DNA of 64,000 nucleotides, from NCBI GenBank assembly GCA_907165275.2, contig OU015670.1, forward strand, positions 3,747,501 to 3,811,500. Direction: 5' to 3'. Each line of letters begins with the position of its first letter. Within the stretch, counting starts at the first letter, position 1. The DNA is from Zygaena filipendulae. Lineage: Eukaryota; Arthropoda; Insecta; Lepidoptera; Zygaenidae. Position numbers and translations under genes: made by a program. The notes under the pieces were generated by a model that worked only from the letters and a program-made list of their open reading frames with translations, was not told the origin of the DNA and did no database searches. Shown here piece after piece: positions 59,521 to 64,000 of the stretch.

Positions 59521-60221
59521 CCCAGACGAAATAAAAACTCAAGACGGAGCGCTGTCAACAAAAAAGTGAGGCCGGGTTCATAAACATGTGGGCATTTAGT
59601 GAGTGTTGCCGTGCAGTGAAAACTTATCACCCAAAATTGTCTAAGTTCTAGAAAGATGAACTGATAAGTAAATAGATAAGTTAGTATTTTTTTTAAGTTG
59701 TATACCTCGGTTGTATATTCGAGAACCTTAAAAATATAGGTTTTGAAGTTATGATAAAATATGAAAAATCAAATCAACGCCTATTTACTCTTACATTAAT
59801 TTTATGAATATTAAATGTAAAAATCGAAATAGGTAAATGAACGTGTTACATTACGTTCTACGTCACATCAACTTTACCCTAAAAACGGGGACTATTGTGA
59901 CGCTCACTAGTAGCTACACTTGTGGAAGTTGTGGAGGTTTTGTGTTCCAAGTTGTGATAAATCTTGCTAATCTATCTTGCTTTTTATTTTTCGAAGATTG
60001 GTTTTTACACCCTTTTACTACACAATTCGGCATTTTTTCTTTAAAACTTAGGAGTTATTACAGCGTGACACTCCGCGCGCCGCAATAGCTCGACTGACAA
60101 GGTAAGGCGTAGTTTCATTATATGTGTGTGCGTGTAACTGTGCATGTACACGCAGAGGCGTAGTTTTATCGGCTTCACTTTTTTGTTCACAGCGCTCCGT
60201 CTTGAGTTTTTATTTCGTCTG
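59521..60221. mobile_element. 701-bp non-autonomous transposon with 10-bp target duplication
   Basis: Inverted ends CAGACGAAATAAAAACTCAA and onward about 50 bp; AGGTTGGGAC occurs directly on both sides (59511-59520 and 60222-60231). A short open frame inside (59837-60088) has no recognised domain. CAG...CTG ends suggest hAT, but a 10-bp duplication does not fit the usual 8 bp. Confidence 0.8.
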
Positions 60222-60875
60222 AGGTTGGGACAACATTAAGATAAAACCGAGTTCAAAAAACGAAACGTATATTCGTATGTATATAACTCAAGAGTATTTG
60301 TCCAAAATACGACATTGACGGATGATCCCCTCTGGGCTCTGACAAAAGGTTTCAATTTTTTATTGCAAAAATGACGATCTACTTGTTCAACGAAGTGTAG
60401 GGGCCAATCCAATGTGTGGAGCCGGTTTAATAATGGCTTTCGTTTAGCCAAAATAGCATAATAATGACTATAAACATGATAGAATCTGAGTTATTGATTT
60501 GTAAATCTAGAAATCAGTACCTAAGCGATTTACGCAAAAACAACCTTAGGGCGTGTGGAACATATATCATTATTAGGGTTTAGAACGATTGACTCTCAAA
60601 CTTGCATATATTGACATTTATGCTAAACGTATTAAGGTTGTTTTTCGCCTAGCATTTTAGGCTAAGAATAGCAGTTGTAGTAATATTTCATACCTTTACT
60701 CATTAAAAATTTGAAGTGATTCACGGGTTTTTTATTTGTCTTTAATTACAGATAATAATTATTTAGGTATCTACCCTTGTTTGCTTGATAACAATGAGAT
60801 TATATAACTAATAATGAAGTTCTAATAATTTTAGATTTTAATTTTTTCATAATTTAAAATTTAAAATCATAATTG

Positions 60876-61110
60876 GACATAGATAAGCAATAGTGTGTTA
60901 ACCCACACTGGAGAAATTTTGAGTAAATCGTGTTTTAAAATTATAGCGCCATTTTCTGTCAACATTTTTTATGTTCAATATTTAGTTACATACTTAAACA
61001 ATGTAATACGGTAAGCACATTATTAAAAAACGTTCCCTAACTCTCAATAAATCGTTATGAACAGATAACTTAATTTTGTGGGTTAACATGTTATTGCTTA
61101 TCTGCGTCCA
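60876..61110 (+). mobile_element. TAAGCAATA MITE family, full copy
   Basis: Ends GGACATAGATAAGCAATAGT and the inverse of GGACGCAGATAAGCAATAAC, about 33 bp, with TTAACCCACA inside each end. Confidence 0.8.
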
Positions 61111-61144
61111 ATTATTATGTTATTTTTATGACGACTGCTGTGGC

Positions 61145-61275
61145 GCTAGGATGCGTGCCACGATATATTTATCACACGAAAGATAAAATTGTCGATACGA
61201 CAAATATTTGTGGGCGTCCAAGCAAAAAGGTTCAATAGTGGGGTATTGAGTTAAGACTAGATTCGGTATCTAGAA
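61145..61275. mobile_element. GATGCG-family MITE, partial
   Basis: GCTAGGATGCGTGCCACGAT and ACAAATATTTGTGGGCGTCC match the inverse of the 54201-54436 copy. 61276-61950 shows nothing recognised. Confidence 0.6.
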
Positions 61276-61952
61276 TAATCAATTGATAGTAAAAATTGAA
61301 AAAATATTCAAAAACTGGCACATATTTTTTTATTAGGCATGTGATTCTGGAATAAGCTTTATTTTTATATATTATTGTAGATTAAGGTATTTTATGAAAT
61401 TGTAAATAATTGAGCATTTATTAATATAATCAATTAAAATCGCGGAAGTATTTTTTTCACTCAACTTTACAAAAGTCTTATATCTCGGAAGAAGGAGCCT
61501 TTTTGCTTGTACGCCCACGTTTATCACCGTGACAAGAAATGACAAAAAATGTAGTTTTTGGCAGGAACCATAGATGGCGGTTTTATCATTTATTTTCGTG
61601 GCGATTAAAACAATTTTAAAAGTAGATTCTGTTGTGCTTATGAACAATAATTTTCGCAGTGCGGGTTATTTCTTAAAAGTTAATAGTTCCTAACCAATTT
61701 TAGAAAAGCTCTAAAATCTTTTTCTAACCGCGATAGACGCCATAAGGCAGTCGCAAGTAGGTAAATAAATAAAAAATACCTATACATATACAAAAAATTT
61801 ACACCAAAGTTTGATTGCTTTAGCAGATAAGATAAATGGGAAGAATTTATAAACTACCTACTTTGATGGTCTCCCTGTTATATTACACGAATCAATTTCG
61901 GGGTTCCCGCAGGAACTCTTCGTGTCAGGAGGAAAATCCTATTTCCTATTCT

Positions 61953-62062
61953 AACGGCCGTACTCAGAGTCGTTTCAATGATTACTTGATTTTAAGTAAA
62001 GATTTTAAAAACAAATCTACCGCACTCTTTCAGAGACGTTCATTAAATTAATGTTAATTGAA
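61953..62062 (+). mobile_element. Half copy of the MITE at 23787
   Basis: GGCCGTACTCAGAGTCG, AATGATTACTTGATTTTAAG and TTTCAGAGACGTTCATT match with moderate divergence. Confidence 0.6.
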
Positions 62063-62450
62063 ATTCAAATAATTAAATTTAATATAATATATTAGTAGAT
62101 ATTATATATCAGTTTAATATTACTCAGGGATAATTGGAAATTTATAGATTTTAAGAATTTCAATTTGAAGAAATTACTTTTTGAATTTAATTTATTTAAT
62201 ATAATTTAGTTATTTAATTTAATTTATTTAATATAATTTATTTATTTTATTTTATTTATTTAATATAATTTATTTATTTTATTTAATTTATTTGATGCAA
62301 TTTATTTATTTAATTTAATTTATTTAATCTAATTTAATTTGTTTAAACAAATTTAATTTACTGAATTTAATTTATTTAATTTACTTTTTGTTAAATTTTA
62401 TGGGTTATTTTCCTGATATAAATGAATTTTAATTTAATTTAATACTACTA
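62063..62450 (+). repeat. TTTAATTTAT-type low-complexity tract
   Basis: Nearly pure A/T with repeating TTTATTTAATATAATTTA-like units. Confidence 0.9.
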
Positions 62451-62664
62451 CTTTGCATTTTTTTCGCCTTTCATTCCTCGTATTTCTAATATTTTCGTAT
62501 TATTAATATTATATATATTACTAATATTGAATTCTGATTGAATTATAATAAAGTAATACCATGTTATTCGCAATTAAGAACGAATTTTCATTTTATCGCG
62601 CTCACCAATCGTCGACGATAAAAATGTGAGAAAACAACGACAAAGTAGACAAAAATACATTCAA

Positions 62665-62845
62665 AAGTGCCGCATGTTAGGGATTGTCGACAATTTTATC
62701 ATATATCGTTTTCTGCCATACAAACATTTTTTGCTGCCATGTTACCACTGGTAGACAAAACGATATAAGTACGAGTTTGTCGACGAGAATCGATAAAAGG
62801 GCTCGATAAAATTTTGTCATGTGCCGCATCTTAGCTCCGCTGGAC
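62665..62845. mobile_element. GATGCG-family MITE, third copy
   Basis: GTGCCGCATGTTAGG on the left, TGTGCCGCATCTTAGCTCCG on the right, with ACCACTGGTAGACAAAACGA inside as in the copy at 54201. Confidence 0.7.
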
Positions 62846-63029
62846 AAAGGTCCCAGTATCACGTCTTGTTCCTAAAATCTCGCAAGTCGATAGTGAAATT
62901 ATCGCAGGTGAAACCGCGAAGAATAGCTAAGTTAATAATGTTTGGACATCACGGCGCTACCGTCCCAAGCTGAGCAGAGTTTGACGAACCTGCTGTGGAT
63001 ACCAGACAACTCAAGTTTCACTGAAATCC

Positions 63030-63217
63030 TTACTATTATTACTATGCGATTGGGTGTTTGTTACGCTTTCACGCTTTATCTCCACAACTGATTGTCGTGA
63101 ATTTTTGGAAACACGTTGTCAGGGGTACAGAAAAGAACACAGGCCGTTTTTTATCCTGAAATTCTCGAGAGAACTCCGAATTTAACGCTGGTGACACTGC
63201 GGAGAAACGCGGATAGT
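63030..63217 (+). mobile_element. Helitron-like repeat, degraded 3' end
   Basis: GCTTTCACGCTTTATCTCCA and ACGTTGTCAGGGGTACAGAA, without a clean CTAG. A scrap of the same family precedes it at 62893-62929. Confidence 0.55.
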
Positions 63218-63654
63218 GTATTTGAACGATATAAAAAATAAAACAACGGCTTGGTTGAGTATATGAGTATAGCATTTCTCTTTCATAAATATTGTATTCA
63301 TTCGATTATTTTACACAAATTATTTGAAGGCGAAGGACCAAGACTACAGCGTATACAAATCTGTGGACTGTGCATATAAAGGGTCGTCGCTCATTGAAAG
63401 CAGTGTATTTATTTGCACATACTAATCATTCATCTATAGTTACATATAAAATGCTTTGTCCTGAACAGTCGACTGATGGATCAACGGACAGCCTACACCG
63501 CTGATAGCAGAGACCTGAAACTTGGAGGGTGTGTTCTTTGTATGACGTAGGCATTCGATAAGAGATAATTTTCCGAAATTCTACCCCTGAGGAGAAAAGG
63601 GGGGAGGAAAGTTTGTATCGCGGCTGAAACCGCACGGGACAGCTAATCTAATGC

Positions 63655-63985
63655 GAATGGACTCCGAAACTACTGAACGGATTTTGATAAAATTTTGTAA
63701 ACATTTATAATATGGTCCAACTTAAAAGATAGGATAGTTTATCCCGGAATTCCCGCGGGAACTCCGAAATTACTGCGGATGAAATCGCGGGGACAGCTAG
63801 TCTAATATATATAAATCACGTGTCACGTTGTTTGTCCGCGATGGACTCCGAAACTACTGAACGGATTTTGATAAAATTTTGTAAACATTTATAATATGGT
63901 CCAACTTAAAAGATAGGATAGTTTTATCCCGGAATTCCCGCGGGAACTCCGAAATTACCGCGGATGAAATCGCGGGGACAGCTAG
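63655..63985 (+). mobile_element. Two head-to-tail Helitron-like repeats
   Basis: GGACTCCGAAACTACTGAAC to ...GGACAGCTAG (63800), followed directly by a second unit 63801-63985 starting TCTAATATATATAAATCACG and ending CTAG. The units are nearly identical. Another scrap lies at 63598-63648. Confidence 0.8.
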
Positions 63986-64000
63986 TCTAATATACAAGCT

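Noticed and set aside
59837..60088. 83-codon frame as a transposase
   Set aside because: Too short and no DDE or zinc motifs; the surrounding element is non-autonomous.

Overview
This is eukaryotic, AT-rich, intron-rich DNA, most likely from a moth or butterfly. I infer this from short Helitron-like repeats (5' TC, GC-rich hairpin, 3' CTAG), a tRNA-derived SINE of a type common in insects, very many small inverted-repeat transposons, and arthropod-like protein sequences. The species cannot be named from the window.

Layout. (1) Positions 1-37711, + strand: all but the N-terminus of the U5 snRNP helicase gene SNRNP200/Brr2. I assembled 39 coding exons. They join without a frame break into 2030 visible residues followed by TAG; roughly the first 110 residues lie upstream of the window. 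The exons are GC-rich and the introns AT-rich and full of repeats. (2) 37712-42798: intergenic, with a perfect 21-bp hairpin, MITEs, Helitron-like repeats, a 567-bp near-perfect palindrome and a 73-bp palindromic tandem repeat. (3) 42799-56022, + strand: MED28, a Mediator subunit, in 7 coding exons (218 aa). Its 7.5-kb first intron holds a complete intronless KDM4-type JmjC histone demethylase (43373-46138, 921 aa) on the same strand. After the MED28 TGA the same frame stays open for 30 more codons of Arg-Gly repeat and crosses a further intron to TAG at 57453. (4) 57454-64000: no gene recognised, only repeats.

Mobile DNA. Intron 7 of SNRNP200 carries a 3.37-kb decayed two-gene transposon (5926-9298). 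It has a THAP/DDE transposase gene on + and a YqaJ-like gene on -, which fits the ISL2EU type, and it is bounded by AT dinucleotides. A MITE family with at least a dozen copies shares its terminal motif (GGCTATTTGAC or the variant GGG(C)ATGTTGAC). Most copies also carry two palindromic TGACGTCA sites, as the large element does near both ends. Other non-autonomous families, an LTR remnant, LINE 3' fragments, a SINE, minisatellites and CA/GT microsatellites fill much of the rest.

The three host genes are all nuclear gene-expression factors (spliceosome remodelling, histone demethylation, Mediator), but nothing shows them to be a functional cluster. The best leads are the MED28 Arg-Gly extension, decayed duplicates of an SNRNP200 exon end, the lost DExH motif in the second SNRNP200 cassette, the transposon/MITE pair with its CRE-like sites, and the long palindrome.
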